Source of the DNA: Streptomyces sp. G44 | Lineage (GTDB): Bacteria; Actinomycetota; Actinomycetes; Streptomycetales; Streptomycetaceae | NCBI RefSeq assembly: GCF_016905445.1 | Contig: NZ_JAFEXF010000072.1 | Coordinates: 1 to 32,700 of the forward strand | Length of the DNA: 32,700 nt | Direction of reading: 5' to 3' | Made by a program: the position numbers and the translations under genes | The notes under the pieces: generated by a model | What the model saw: only the letters and a program-made list of their open reading frames with translations | Database searches by the model: none | What the model was told of the DNA's origin: nothing | Shown here: in pieces, positions 22,947 through 30,512 of the stretch | How positions within the stretch are numbered: the stretch's first letter is position 1 | Layout: each line of letters begins with the position of its first letter

Positions 22947-24551
22947 ATGACGGAAACCAGCACCCCCGACGATTCCTTCCACGTCTTCGACACGACGCTG
23001 CGCGACGGCGCCCAGCGTGAAGGCATCAACCTCACCGTCGCGGACAAGCTGACCATCGCCCGGCATCTGGACGACTTCGGCGTGGGCTTCATCGAGGGCG
23101 GCTGGCCCGGCGCCAACCCGCGCGACACCGAGTTCTTCGCGCGGGCCCAGCGGGAGATCACCTTCCGGCACGCCCAGCTCGTCGCCTTCGGCGCCACCCG
23201 CCGCGCGGGCGCCAGGGCGGCCGACGACCCGCAGGTCAACGCCCTGCTGGAGTCCGGCGCCCCCGTCATCACCCTCGTCGCCAAGGCCCACGACCGCCAC
23301 GTCGAACTGGCCCTGCGCACCACCCTGGACGAGAACCTGGAGATGGTCCGCGACACCGTCTCCCACCTGCGCGAACAGGGCCGTCGCGTCTTCGTCGACT
23401 GCGAGCACTTCTTCGACGGCTACCGCGCCAACCCCGAGTACGCGAAGTCCGTCGTACGGGCCGCCGCCGAGGCGGGCGCCGACGTCGTCGTCCTGTGCGA
23501 CACCAACGGCGGCATGCTGCCCGCGCAGGTCCAGGCCGTCGTGGCCACCGTCGCCGCCGACACCGGCGCCCGGCTCGGCATCCACGCCCAGGACGACACC
23601 GGCTGCGCGGTCGCCAACACCCTCGCCGCCGTCGACGCCGGCGCCACCCATGTGCAGTGCACGGCCAACGGCTACGGCGAGCGCGTCGGCAACGCCAACC
23701 TCTTCCCCGTCGTCGCCGCCCTGGAGCTCAAGTACGGCAAGCGGGTCCTGCCCGAGGGCTCGCTGCGCGAGATGACCCGCGTCTCCCACGCCGTCGCCGA
23801 GGTCGTCAACCTCACGCCCTCCACGCACCAGCCGTACGTGGGCGTCTCCGCCTTCGCGCACAAGGCGGGCCTGCACGCCTCCGCGATCAAGGTCGACCCG
23901 GACCTGTACCAGCACATCGACCCGGAGCTGGTCGGCAACCGCATCCGCATGCTCGTGTCCGACATGGCGGGCCGCGCCTCCATCGAGCTCAAGGGCAAGG
24001 AGCTGGGCGTCGACCTCGGCGACGACCGCGCACTGGTCGGCCGCGTCGTGGAGCGCGTCAAGGAGCGCGAGCTCCAGGGCTACACGTACGAGGCCGCCGA
24101 CGCCTCCTTCGAGCTCCTGCTCCGGGAGGAGGCCGAGGGCCGGGCCCGCCGCTACTTCCGCGTGGAGTCCTGGCGGGCGATCGTCGAGGACCGCCCCGAC
24201 GGCACGCACGCCAACGAGGCGACCGTGAAACTGTGGGCCAAGGGCGAGCGCATCGTCGCCACGGCGGAGGGGAACGGGCCGGTCAACGCCCTCGACCGGG
24301 CGCTGCGGGTCGGCCTGGAGCGGATCTACCCGCAGCTCGCGAAGCTGGAGCTGGTGGACTACAAGGTCCGCATCCTGGAGGGCAAGCACGGCACGTCGTC
24401 CACCACACGCGTGCTGATCTCCACGACGGACGGCGTGGGGGAGTGGTCGACCGTGGGCGTCGCGGAGAACGTCATCGCCGCCTCGTGGGGCGCGCTGGAG
24501 GACGCCTACACGTACGGCCTGCTGCGCGCAGGCGTCGAGCCGTCCGAGTAA
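22947..24551 (+). CDS. cimA: (R)-citramalate synthase
   Basis: Encodes 534 residues. It condenses acetyl-CoA with pyruvate to citramalate, opening the threonine-independent route to 2-oxobutyrate and isoleucine. The catalytic TIM barrel begins FDTTLRDGAQREGINLT, with VLCDTNGGM and the metal-binding HxH-type site in IHAQDDTGCAVANT; NGYGERVGNANL and FAHKAGLHASA follow, then the LeuA allosteric dimer domain at the C-terminus. The length (over 500) and VFVDCEHFFDGY are typical of the citramalate/alpha-isopropylmalate-like class rather than true LeuA. AGGAG (22932-22936) precedes ATG 22947. It has a 239-base leader with a peptide and a terminator. Confidence 0.93.
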   Translation: MTETSTPDDSFHVFDTTLRDGAQREGINLTVADKLTIARHLDDFGVGFIEGGWPGANPRDTEFFARAQREITFRHAQLVAFGATRRAGARAADDPQVNALLESGAPVITLVAKAHDRHVELALRTTLDENLEMVRDTVSHLREQGRRVFVDCEHFFDGYRANPEYAKSVVRAAAEAGADVVVLCDTNGGMLPAQVQAVVATVAADTGARLGIHAQDDTGCAVANTLAAVDAGATHVQCTANGYGERVGNANLFPVVAALELKYGKRVLPEGSLREMTRVSHAVAEVVNLTPSTHQPYVGVSAFAHKAGLHASAIKVDPDLYQHIDPELVGNRIRMLVSDMAGRASIELKGKELGVDLGDDRALVGRVVERVKERELQGYTYEAADASFELLLREEAEGRARRYFRVESWRAIVEDRPDGTHANEATVKLWAKGERIVATAEGNGPVNALDRALRVGLERIYPQLAKLELVDYKVRILEGKHGTSSTTRVLISTTDGVGEWSTVGVAENVIAASWGALEDAYTYGLLRAGVEPSE

Positions 24552-24617
24552 CCCCCGCTCCCGAGTGGCCCCCGCCCCGAACCTCCACGGGCGCCCCCGC
24601 TGCGTTACGTTCGAAGT

Positions 24618-25982
24618 ATGAGGAATCGGACGAAGCGGTTCAGTGTCGGGCTTTCCGGGCTGCTGCTCGCCCTGGGCGCCGCGTCCTTCACGGCGGCCCC
24701 CGGGGCGCCGGCCGTCTCCAGCACCTCGGAGGTGGCCGAGGCCTGGCGGGAGGATCCGGTGTACGTCGATCCCGCGGCATCGGACCAGCTGTCCGATTCC
24801 CAGGCCGACGCCCTCGCCCGGAAGATCGAGGACGCCGACAAGCCGGTGTTCGTGGCCGTGCTGCCGCGGGACTTCCCGCGGGAGGACATCTTCCGGAAGC
24901 TGCGGACCGAGACGGGCGTGACCGGTGTGTACGCGGTCCGGCTCGGCGACGCGTTCGACGCGAAGGCCGACCGGTCCGTGCTGACGGGCAACGCCGTGGC
25001 CAACCTCGTCTCCCTGGTACGCGGCCAGGACGCGAACACGCAGCTCAACGAATTCGTCGACGAGGCCATCGCCCAGGCGGCGGGCGGGGCCCCGCGGTCC
25101 TGGAGCGGCGGGCCCACCGGTGACGGTGCCTCGGTGGGCACCCTGGCCGGGGTCGGTGTGGTCATCGTGGCCGGCGGTGTGGGTGCGTACACAGTGATCC
25201 GGCGCAAGAAGCGGCGTCACGAGCAGGCGCAGGCCGAGGCGCTGCGCAAACTGTCCGTCGTCGTCGACGAGGACATCACCGCGTTCGGCGAGGAGCTGGA
25301 CCGGCTCGACTTCCACCCCGCCGAGCCCGGGGCGGACGACGCGATGCGCGCCGACTACGAACGCGCGCTCGACGCGTACGAGAAGGCCAAGTCGTACATG
25401 GCGGCCGCGACGCGCCCGGAAGACGTGCGCGGGGTGACGCAGGCCCTGGAGGACGGACGGTTCTCCCTGGCGCTGCTCGCCGCGCGGCGCGAGGGGCGCC
25501 CGCTGCCGGAGCGCCGGGCCCCCTGCTTCTTCGATCCCCGGCACGGCCCCTCGGTCGAGGACGCGACATGGGCGCCGCCCGGCGGCGCGCGGCGCGAGGT
25601 CCCGGTCTGCGCGGCCGACGCGGCGCGCCTGGCGGACGGGCAGGACCCGATGGTGCGCACGGTGGACACCGACTCGGGCGAGCGGCGCCCCTACTGGGAG
25701 GCCGGTCCGGCGTACGGGCCGTGGGCAGGCGGGTACTTCGGCGGGGGCATCCTGCCGGGCCTGCTGATCGGCACGATGCTCGGCGGCATGATGGCGGGCC
25801 CCGCGTACGCGGCGGACTACGGCTACGGATACGGGGACGCCGGCGGCGGCTACGAGGGCGGCGACCAGTCCGGCGCGGACTTCGATCCCGGTGACTTCGG
25901 CGGCGGCTTCGGCGGAGGCGGTGACTTCGGGGGCGGCGGCGACTTCGGTGGAGGCGGTGACTTCGGCGGAGGCAACTTCTGA
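24618..25982 (+). CDS. TPM-domain-like secreted/membrane protein with Gly-rich tail
   Basis: Encodes 454 residues. A signal peptide (about 1-33), a TPM-like extracellular domain (DQLSDSQADALARKIEDADKPVFVAVLP onward to about 155), a membrane segment (about 173-195) followed by RRKKRRHEQAQ, a cytoplasmic helical part, and a C-terminal hydrophobic and Gly/Tyr/Asp-rich tail ending in GGGGDFG repeats. The tail DNA is a direct repeat of about 18 bases. ATG 24618 lacks an SD, but a -10-like TACGTT (24606-24611) ends six bases before it. TPM proteins are thought to act in envelope quality control, but this family in Streptomyces is not characterised to my knowledge. Confidence 0.82.
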   Translation: MRNRTKRFSVGLSGLLLALGAASFTAAPGAPAVSSTSEVAEAWREDPVYVDPAASDQLSDSQADALARKIEDADKPVFVAVLPRDFPREDIFRKLRTETGVTGVYAVRLGDAFDAKADRSVLTGNAVANLVSLVRGQDANTQLNEFVDEAIAQAAGGAPRSWSGGPTGDGASVGTLAGVGVVIVAGGVGAYTVIRRKKRRHEQAQAEALRKLSVVVDEDITAFGEELDRLDFHPAEPGADDAMRADYERALDAYEKAKSYMAAATRPEDVRGVTQALEDGRFSLALLAARREGRPLPERRAPCFFDPRHGPSVEDATWAPPGGARREVPVCAADAARLADGQDPMVRTVDTDSGERRPYWEAGPAYGPWAGGYFGGGILPGLLIGTMLGGMMAGPAYAADYGYGYGDAGGGYEGGDQSGADFDPGDFGGGFGGGGDFGGGGDFGGGGDFGGGNF

Positions 25983-26006
25983 CCTCGCACGGCCGAGGCC
26001 CGGCAC

Positions 26007-26046
26007 TTGACCCTCCTACATACGAGACGATACGGTCCGTCTCATA
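26007..26046 (+). promoter_or_regulatory. Promoter with overlapping TetR-like operator
   Basis: TTGACC (26007-26012) and TACGGT (26031-26036) are 18 bp apart. The -10 lies inside an inverted repeat, GAGACG (26024-26029) and CGTCTC (26038-26043), extended by TA at 26021 and TA at 26045. The site would repress the downstream hydrolase gene. No regulator gene is adjacent. Confidence 0.65.
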
Positions 26047-26097
26047 AAGTGGCCGCCCAGAATCGAGGTGCGGTCCTGTCGTACGGGAGGGTGGCTC

Positions 26098-27006
26098 ATG
26101 AAGCATGCCGACGAGCGGGTGCGGGAGCAGTACGTCGAGGTCGCACCGGGAGTGCGGCTGTGGACCGAGCGGCGCGGGCCGGCCGACGCCCCGGCGCTGC
26201 TCCTGGTCATGGGGGCCCAGGCCTCCGGGATCGGCTGGCCGGAGCCGCTGGTGGACGCGCTCGCCGAGCGCCACCACGTCATCCGCTACGACCACCGCGA
26301 CACGGGCAAGTCGAGTCACTCGTTCGACGAGCAGCCGTACCGCGTCACGGATCTGGCGCGGGATGTCATCGCGGTCCTGGACGGCCTCGGGGTCGGGCGG
26401 GCGCACCTCGTCGGGCTGTCACTGGGCGGCATGCTCACCCAGCTGGTGCTGGCCGACCATCCCGAACGGGTGCTGAGCGCCACCCTGCTGGGCACGTGCG
26501 CGCTGAGCGAGACGCCCTATGTGCGGCCGGACGGTACGCGCGTACCCGTCGCGGAGCTGCCCGGCATCGCGCCGGAAGTGCTCGAGCTGTGGGCGCGCCC
26601 GGTGGAGGACCACGGCCCGGCGGCCGAACTGGACCGGCGGGTGGAGCACTGGCGTGTGCTGAGCGGCGGCCAACTCCCGTTCGACGAGGCGTACTTCAGG
26701 GAACTGGAGCGGCGCGTCATCGAGCACGCCGGTACCTACGCGGTCTCGACCGCGCACGGCCGCGCCGACGACTCCGGCATGCTGCGCACCGCCGAGCTGG
26801 CCCGGAACGAGGTCCCGACCCTTGTCGTCTCGGCCCCTGCCGAGCCGGTCTTCCCGCTGCCGCACCCCCAGCACCTGGCCCAAGTCGTGGCGGGCGCCCG
26901 GCTGGTGGAGATACCGGGCATGGGGCACGCCCTGCCCCCGGCCGTGCTGGGACCGCTCGCTGAGGCGATCCTGGGGCACACGGCGGGAGGGCGGCGGGAG
27001 GGGTGA
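26098..27006 (+). CDS. Alpha/beta-fold hydrolase
   Basis: Encodes 302 residues of the alpha/beta-hydrolase fold. Landmarks: the oxyanion region LLLVMGAQASGIGW (about 35-48), YDHRDTGKSS, the nucleophile elbow GLSLGG with catalytic Ser, and the catalytic His in GMGHALPP near the C-terminus. ATG 26098 follows GGGAGG by seven bases. The DHRDTGKSS and ASGIGWP blocks resemble esterase or epoxide-hydrolase-like proteins (aclacinomycin methylesterase RdmC type). The upstream promoter carries a strong operator, so it is likely induced by a small molecule. The substrate is unknown. Confidence 0.9.
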   Translation: MKHADERVREQYVEVAPGVRLWTERRGPADAPALLLVMGAQASGIGWPEPLVDALAERHHVIRYDHRDTGKSSHSFDEQPYRVTDLARDVIAVLDGLGVGRAHLVGLSLGGMLTQLVLADHPERVLSATLLGTCALSETPYVRPDGTRVPVAELPGIAPEVLELWARPVEDHGPAAELDRRVEHWRVLSGGQLPFDEAYFRELERRVIEHAGTYAVSTAHGRADDSGMLRTAELARNEVPTLVVSAPAEPVFPLPHPQHLAQVVAGARLVEIPGMGHALPPAVLGPLAEAILGHTAGGRREG

Positions 27007-27009
27007 CGC

Positions 27010-27636
27010 TCAGGAGGCGGCCTTGACCGCCGAGATGTCGAAGTTCAGCTTGATCTTGTCGGAGACGAGCACGCCGCCGGTCTCCAGCGCGGCGTTCCAG
27101 GTGAGACCCCACTGCGAACGCAGGATCTCGGCCTTGCCCTCGAAGCCGACGCGCTCGTTGCCGAACGGGTCCTTGGCCGAGCCGTTGAACTCCAGGTCGA
27201 CGGAGAGCGGCCTCGTCGTGCCCAGGATCGTCAGATCGCCGGTGACGCGGTAGTCGTCGCCGCCGAGGGCCTCCGCCTTGGTGGTGCGGAAGGTCATCTC
27301 CGGGAACTCCTCCGTCTTGAAGAAGTCGGCGCTCTTCAGGTGGCCGTCACGGTCGGCGTTGCCGGTGTCGATGCTGTCCATCCGTACGTCGAGGGAAGCC
27401 GTCGAGCGGGACGGGTCGGTGCCGTCCAGGTGCAGCGTGCCCGAGACGTCCCGGAAGGATCCCTTGACGTTCGTGACCATGGCGTGCCGGGCGACGAAGC
27501 CGATCGTCGAGTGGGCGGGGTCGATCGTGTAGTCGCCGGTCAGCGCGGCGAGTGCCGGGTCGGTGACGGCGGGCGCGGTGGCCGGGGCGGCGGCGGTGGT
27601 GGTGGCGGTGTCGTTCCTGCGGCCGAAGAGACCCAT
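27010..27636 (-). CDS. YceI-family lipid-binding protein
   Basis: Encodes 208 residues. After a 30-residue Ala/Thr-rich N-terminus, the YceI lipocalin-like beta-barrel begins at GDYTIDPAHSTIGFVARHAMVTNVKG, with SADFFKTEEFPEMTFRT and GDLTILGTTRPLSVDLEF as family landmarks. These proteins bind isoprenoids such as polyprenol or quinone tails. There is no signal peptide in the chosen protein, unlike E. coli YceI. ATG 27636 follows a good SD (AAGGAG, 27643-27648 on the other strand). The frame to 27780 is upstream promoter. The gene ends four bases from the hydrolase stop and is convergent with it. Two TTGAA-type sites lie over its promoter. Confidence 0.92.
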   Translation of the reverse strand: MGLFGRRNDTATTTAAAPATAPAVTDPALAALTGDYTIDPAHSTIGFVARHAMVTNVKGSFRDVSGTLHLDGTDPSRSTASLDVRMDSIDTGNADRDGHLKSADFFKTEEFPEMTFRTTKAEALGGDDYRVTGDLTILGTTRPLSVDLEFNGSAKDPFGNERVGFEGKAEILRSQWGLTWNAALETGGVLVSDKIKLNFDISAVKAAS

Positions 27637-27700
27637 GACGTGCTCCTTTTCCTGCGGGGCGAGCTCCGCTTCGGGAGCGCCCGCTTCCTTTTCCGATTCT

Positions 27701-27751
27701 GTTGAATCTTCAACGAGATTCACGGTAGCGCGATTCGGTTCAACATTCAAC
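27701..27751 (-). promoter_or_regulatory. yceI promoter with two flanking operator sites
   Basis: Reading the minus strand, TTGAAT (27745-27750) and TACCGT (27722-27727) are 17 bp apart. A direct repeat of TTCAAC (27739-27744 and 27746-27751, plus strand) overlaps the -35. A perfect palindrome, GTTGAATCTTCAAC (27701-27714), lies just past the -10. This resembles MarR-type control. Confidence 0.6.
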
Positions 27752-27788
27752 CGATGCTCCATGGTGCTGATGGCCTGCATGGCACGCG

Positions 27789-27839
27789 TGGCGCTACTGG
27801 CGCTTGCTATGGCGCCAAAGTGATGCCACTATGGCGTCA
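27789..27839. promoter_or_regulatory. Multiple TGGCG half-sites up to the RHH gene start
   Basis: TGGCG starts at 27789, 27798, 27810 and 27832. The last forms an inverted repeat, TGATGCCA (27821-27828) with TGGCGTCA (27832-27839), running into the start codon. TTGCTA (27804-27809) and CACTAT (27827-27832), 17 bp apart, could be the promoter. Repeated half-sites fit cooperative ribbon-helix-helix autoregulation. Confidence 0.5.
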
Positions 27840-28378
27840 TGAACCTCACGCAGTATGTCGACCAGCTCCGGAAGGAGCTCGCGGTGGCCGCCGGGGCCGG
27901 TGGCGAAGAGACCCGGGCCGTGGCCGAGCGCCTCACCGCCCCGCTCGAATCGGCCGCGCGGCTCATTCTGCTGAACGCCCTGTCCGCCGCGGCGGAGGAG
28001 ATCACCAGCGATCTCACGCCGGGCTCGGTGGACGTGCGGCTGCGTGGCCTCGATCCCGAGTTCGTGGTGACGCCCCCGCCCTGGGCGGAGCCGTCCGGCA
28101 CCGAGGCGGAGTACGCGGCGCCCGTCGCGCAGCCACCCGCGCCCCTCGCCGCCGAGATCCCGGACGACGGCGGCACCGCCCGCATCAACCTCCGCCTGCC
28201 GGCCCACGTGAAGGCCCGCGCGGAAGAGGCCGCGAGCCGCGAGGGCCTCTCCGTCAACGCCTGGCTGGTCCGCGCCGTCTCCGGCGCCCTGGACCGGCCC
28301 GGCGGTGGGCCGGGCGTGACCGCCGCCCGCCGCGACGCCCGCGGCCTGGGCGGCGGCTTCTCGGGCTGGGTGCGCTGA
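27839..28378 (+). CDS. Protein with C-terminal ribbon-helix-helix (HicB-antitoxin-like)
   Basis: Encodes 179 residues. Residues 1-75 form a helical N-terminal domain of unknown type, then an acidic Pro-rich linker, and residues about 114-152 (ARINLRLPAHVKARAEEAASREGLSVNAWLVRAVSGAL) are a ribbon-helix-helix DNA-binding unit typical of HicB-type antitoxins. No HicA-like toxin gene lies next to it. ATG 27839 has no SD; a -10-like CACTAT ends six bases before it. It is divergent from yceI and upstream of the DUF4097 gene by 101 bases. It probably binds the TGGCG sites in front of itself. Its function as an antitoxin is unsupported. Confidence 0.82.
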   Translation: MNLTQYVDQLRKELAVAAGAGGEETRAVAERLTAPLESAARLILLNALSAAAEEITSDLTPGSVDVRLRGLDPEFVVTPPPWAEPSGTEAEYAAPVAQPPAPLAAEIPDDGGTARINLRLPAHVKARAEEAASREGLSVNAWLVRAVSGALDRPGGGPGVTAARRDARGLGGGFSGWVR

Positions 28379-28479
28379 CCGGCCCTCGCGTGACGCCGCC
28401 CGCACGCCCCTCACCCGCTGCTTCACCCTCACCGACAGCGAGCCCCCGGTGCTCGCCGAGCCACCAGGACGGGACAGCC

Positions 28480-29325
28480 ATGCCTGCTTTCGACACCCCC
28501 GAGCCCATCACCGCCACCCTCTCCATCGAGGCCGGGACCCTCCGCGTCATCGCGGGGGACGGCGCCGCCACCGTCGTCGACGTACTCCCCACCAGCGAGG
28601 CCCGGGAGGCGGACGTCCGGGCCGCCGAGCGCACTCGCGTCGAGTTCGCCAACGGCAAGCTCCTGGTCAAGGGGCACAAAGAGCTGTCCCCGTTCTCCAG
28701 GGGCTCCTCGGTCGACGTGGAGATCACGCTGCCCGCCGGTTCCGAGGTGCGGGCCGCCACCACGATGGCGCACTTCTCGGCGCGGGGCCGGCTCGGCGAC
28801 TGCGAGGTCAAGACGTCCGCCGGCGACATCCAGGTGGAGCAGGCGGGCACCCTGCGGCTGACCACCGGCTACGGCGAGGTCTCCGTGGGCCGCGCGAACG
28901 GCGCGGCCCACGTCACGACGGCCTCCGGCGAGGTCCGGCTCGCGGCGGTCAAGGGCGCCGCCACGGTCAAGAGCTCCAACGGTGCCGTCGAACTCGGCGA
29001 GATCGAGGGCGAGCTCTCGGTCAAGGCGGGCAACGGCTCCGTCGCCGTCGAACGCGCGGCGGCTGACGTGACGGTGCGGACCGTCAACGGCGCCGTCCGC
29101 GTGGGCGAACTGGCGTCCGGCACGGCTGTCCTGGAGACGGCGGCGGGCCAGGTCGAGTTCGGCGTACGCGAGGGCACGGCGGCCTGGCTCGACGTGCGGA
29201 CGCGCGCGGGAGCGGTGCGCAACTCGCTGGAGGAGACCGCGCCGCCGGGCGAACCCGCGGAGGCTCGGACGCTGAAGGTGCGGGCCCGCACCGGGATGGG
29301 CGACATCACGATCCGCAGGGCCTGA
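28480..29325 (+). CDS. DUF4097-family beta-strand-repeat protein
   Basis: Encodes 281 residues with repeated beta-strand motifs (VEFANGKLLVKGH, VDVEITLPAGSEVRAAT, SAGDIQVEQAG, TGYGEVSVGRANG, SSNGAVELGEIEG, VNGAVRVGELASG) that should build a right-handed beta-helix, as in DUF4097 putative adhesins. There is no signal peptide or membrane segment, so it would stay in the cytoplasm unless exported otherwise. Start is ATG 28480; the SD (GGGAC) is weak. It follows the RHH protein and precedes the ABC exporter, separated by a terminator. This trio may be a functional unit, but its role is unknown. Confidence 0.85.
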   Translation: MPAFDTPEPITATLSIEAGTLRVIAGDGAATVVDVLPTSEAREADVRAAERTRVEFANGKLLVKGHKELSPFSRGSSVDVEITLPAGSEVRAATTMAHFSARGRLGDCEVKTSAGDIQVEQAGTLRLTTGYGEVSVGRANGAAHVTTASGEVRLAAVKGAATVKSSNGAVELGEIEGELSVKAGNGSVAVERAAADVTVRTVNGAVRVGELASGTAVLETAAGQVEFGVREGTAAWLDVRTRAGAVRNSLEETAPPGEPAEARTLKVRARTGMGDITIRRA

Positions 29326-29330
29326 CGCCC

Positions 29331-29359
29331 CGGCCGCCCCGCACCGCGGGGTCCGGCCG
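29331..29359 (+). terminator. Terminator after the DUF4097 gene
   Basis: CGGCCG (29331-29336) pairs with CGGCCG (29354-29359), and CCCCGC (29337-29342) with GCGGGG (29346-29351), leaving a two-base TC bulge and a three-base ACC loop. It begins six bases after the stop codon. Confidence 0.75.
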
Positions 29360-29391
29360 TCTCCCCCTCCCTGTATCTCCGCCCCGTCAGC

Positions 29392-29415
29392 AGCTCATCA
29401 GCTCATCAGCTCATC
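29392..29415 (+). repeat. Tandem AGCTCATC repeat, three units
   Basis: The 8-bp unit AGCTCATC occurs exactly three times upstream of the exporter genes, in the transcribed or promoter region. It may vary in copy number. Confidence 0.9.
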
Positions 29416-29435
29416 AGCGAGGAAGCAGTACGGGC

Positions 29436-29450
29436 CCAGTTTCGAACTGG
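29436..29450. promoter_or_regulatory. Putative operator of the ABC exporter genes
   Basis: CCAGTTTCGAACTGG has perfect 6-bp arms (CCAGTT and AACTGG) around a TCG centre. It lies 90 bases upstream of the ATPase start, where a TetR- or PadR-type repressor could act. No regulator gene is adjacent on this side. Confidence 0.5.
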
Positions 29451-29540
29451 TGTCCGGTGATGAGTGCTGCCCCGGAGCGGAGCCGCAGCACCGCCCGGCA
29501 TCGGGCGAGCCCCGTACCGACGCATCGAAAGGCACCAGCC

Positions 29541-30512
29541 ATGACCGTTCCCCACCAGCCGCCACCGCCCCCCGCCGCGATCACCGCCACCGGCCTGCGC
29601 AAGGCCTTCGGGGAGAAGACCGTGCTCGACGGCATCGACCTGCACATCCCCAAGGGGTCGGTCTTCTCCCTGCTCGGCCCGAACGGCGCCGGCAAGACGA
29701 CCGCCGTGCAGATCCTCTCCACCCTGGTCACGCCGGACGCCGGCGAGGTGCGCGTCGCCGGCCACGACGTGGTCCGCGAACCCGGGGCCGTCCGCGCCGC
29801 GATCGGCGTCACCGGCCAGTTCTCGGCCGTCGACAACCTGCTGACCGGCGAGGAGAACCTGCTCCTGATGGCGGAGCTCCACGGATACCGCCGCCGCCCG
29901 GCGCGGCACCTCGCCGCCGGCCTCGCCGAGCGGTTCGACCTCGTGGAGGCGGCGAAGAGGCCCGCCTCGACGTACTCGGGCGGCATGCGACGCCGCCTCG
30001 ACATCGCGATGACCCTGGTCGGCGACCCGAGCGTCATCTTCCTCGACGAGCCGACCACCGGCCTCGACCCGCGCAGCCGCCACGGCATGTGGGAGATCGT
30101 CCGCGAACTCGTCGGCGACGGCGTCACCGTCTTCCTGACGACGCAGTACCTGGAAGAGGCCGATCAGCTCGCCGACCGCATCGCGGTCCTGAACGGCGGC
30201 AAGCTCGTCGCCGAGGGCGCCCCCGAGGAACTCAAGCGCCTCGTCCCCGGGGGCCACGTCGTCCTGCGGTTCGCCGACGCGGCCGGTCTGGACCGCGCCG
30301 CCCGCGCCCTCGGCATCGGCACCGCCGACAGCGAGGCCCTCACCCTCCAGGTCCCCGGCGACGGCAGCGTGCACTCCGTGAAGGCCCTGCTCGACTGGGT
30401 CGAGGCCACGGAGGCCGAGGTCGAGGGCCTCACCATCGACACCCCCGACCTGGACGACGTCTTCTTCGCCGTGACCGGCCGCCCCGACAACGAGAAAGCG
30501 ACGATCCGATGA
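29541..30512 (+). CDS. ABC exporter ATP-binding protein (DrrA type)
   Basis: Encodes 323 residues. Walker A is GPNGAGKTT (about 46-54), the signature is YSGGMRRRLDIAM, Walker B is VIFLDEPTTGLDP, and the switch region reads TTQYLEEAD, with Gln where most ABC proteins have His, as in the DrrA daunorubicin-resistance class. The C-terminal extension (LRFADAAGLDRAARAL, LDDVFFAVTG) is also DrrA-like. GAAAGG (29527-29532) precedes ATG 29541. The stop overlaps the next gene by ATGA, so the pair is coupled. The cargo is unknown; drugs or lipids are plausible. Confidence 0.94.
   Translation: MTVPHQPPPPPAAITATGLRKAFGEKTVLDGIDLHIPKGSVFSLLGPNGAGKTTAVQILSTLVTPDAGEVRVAGHDVVREPGAVRAAIGVTGQFSAVDNLLTGEENLLLMAELHGYRRRPARHLAAGLAERFDLVEAAKRPASTYSGGMRRRLDIAMTLVGDPSVIFLDEPTTGLDPRSRHGMWEIVRELVGDGVTVFLTTQYLEEADQLADRIAVLNGGKLVAEGAPEELKRLVPGGHVVLRFADAAGLDRAARALGIGTADSEALTLQVPGDGSVHSVKALLDWVEATEAEVEGLTIDTPDLDDVFFAVTGRPDNEKATIR

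Noticed and set aside
22773..26006. Frame of over 1000 codons antisense to cimA and the TPM gene
   Set aside because: It is an artefact of high GC. The plus-strand genes have clear motifs and starts, and this frame has none.
27839..28378. Complete HicAB toxin-antitoxin system
   Set aside because: Only an antitoxin-like RHH domain is present; neither neighbour looks like HicA.
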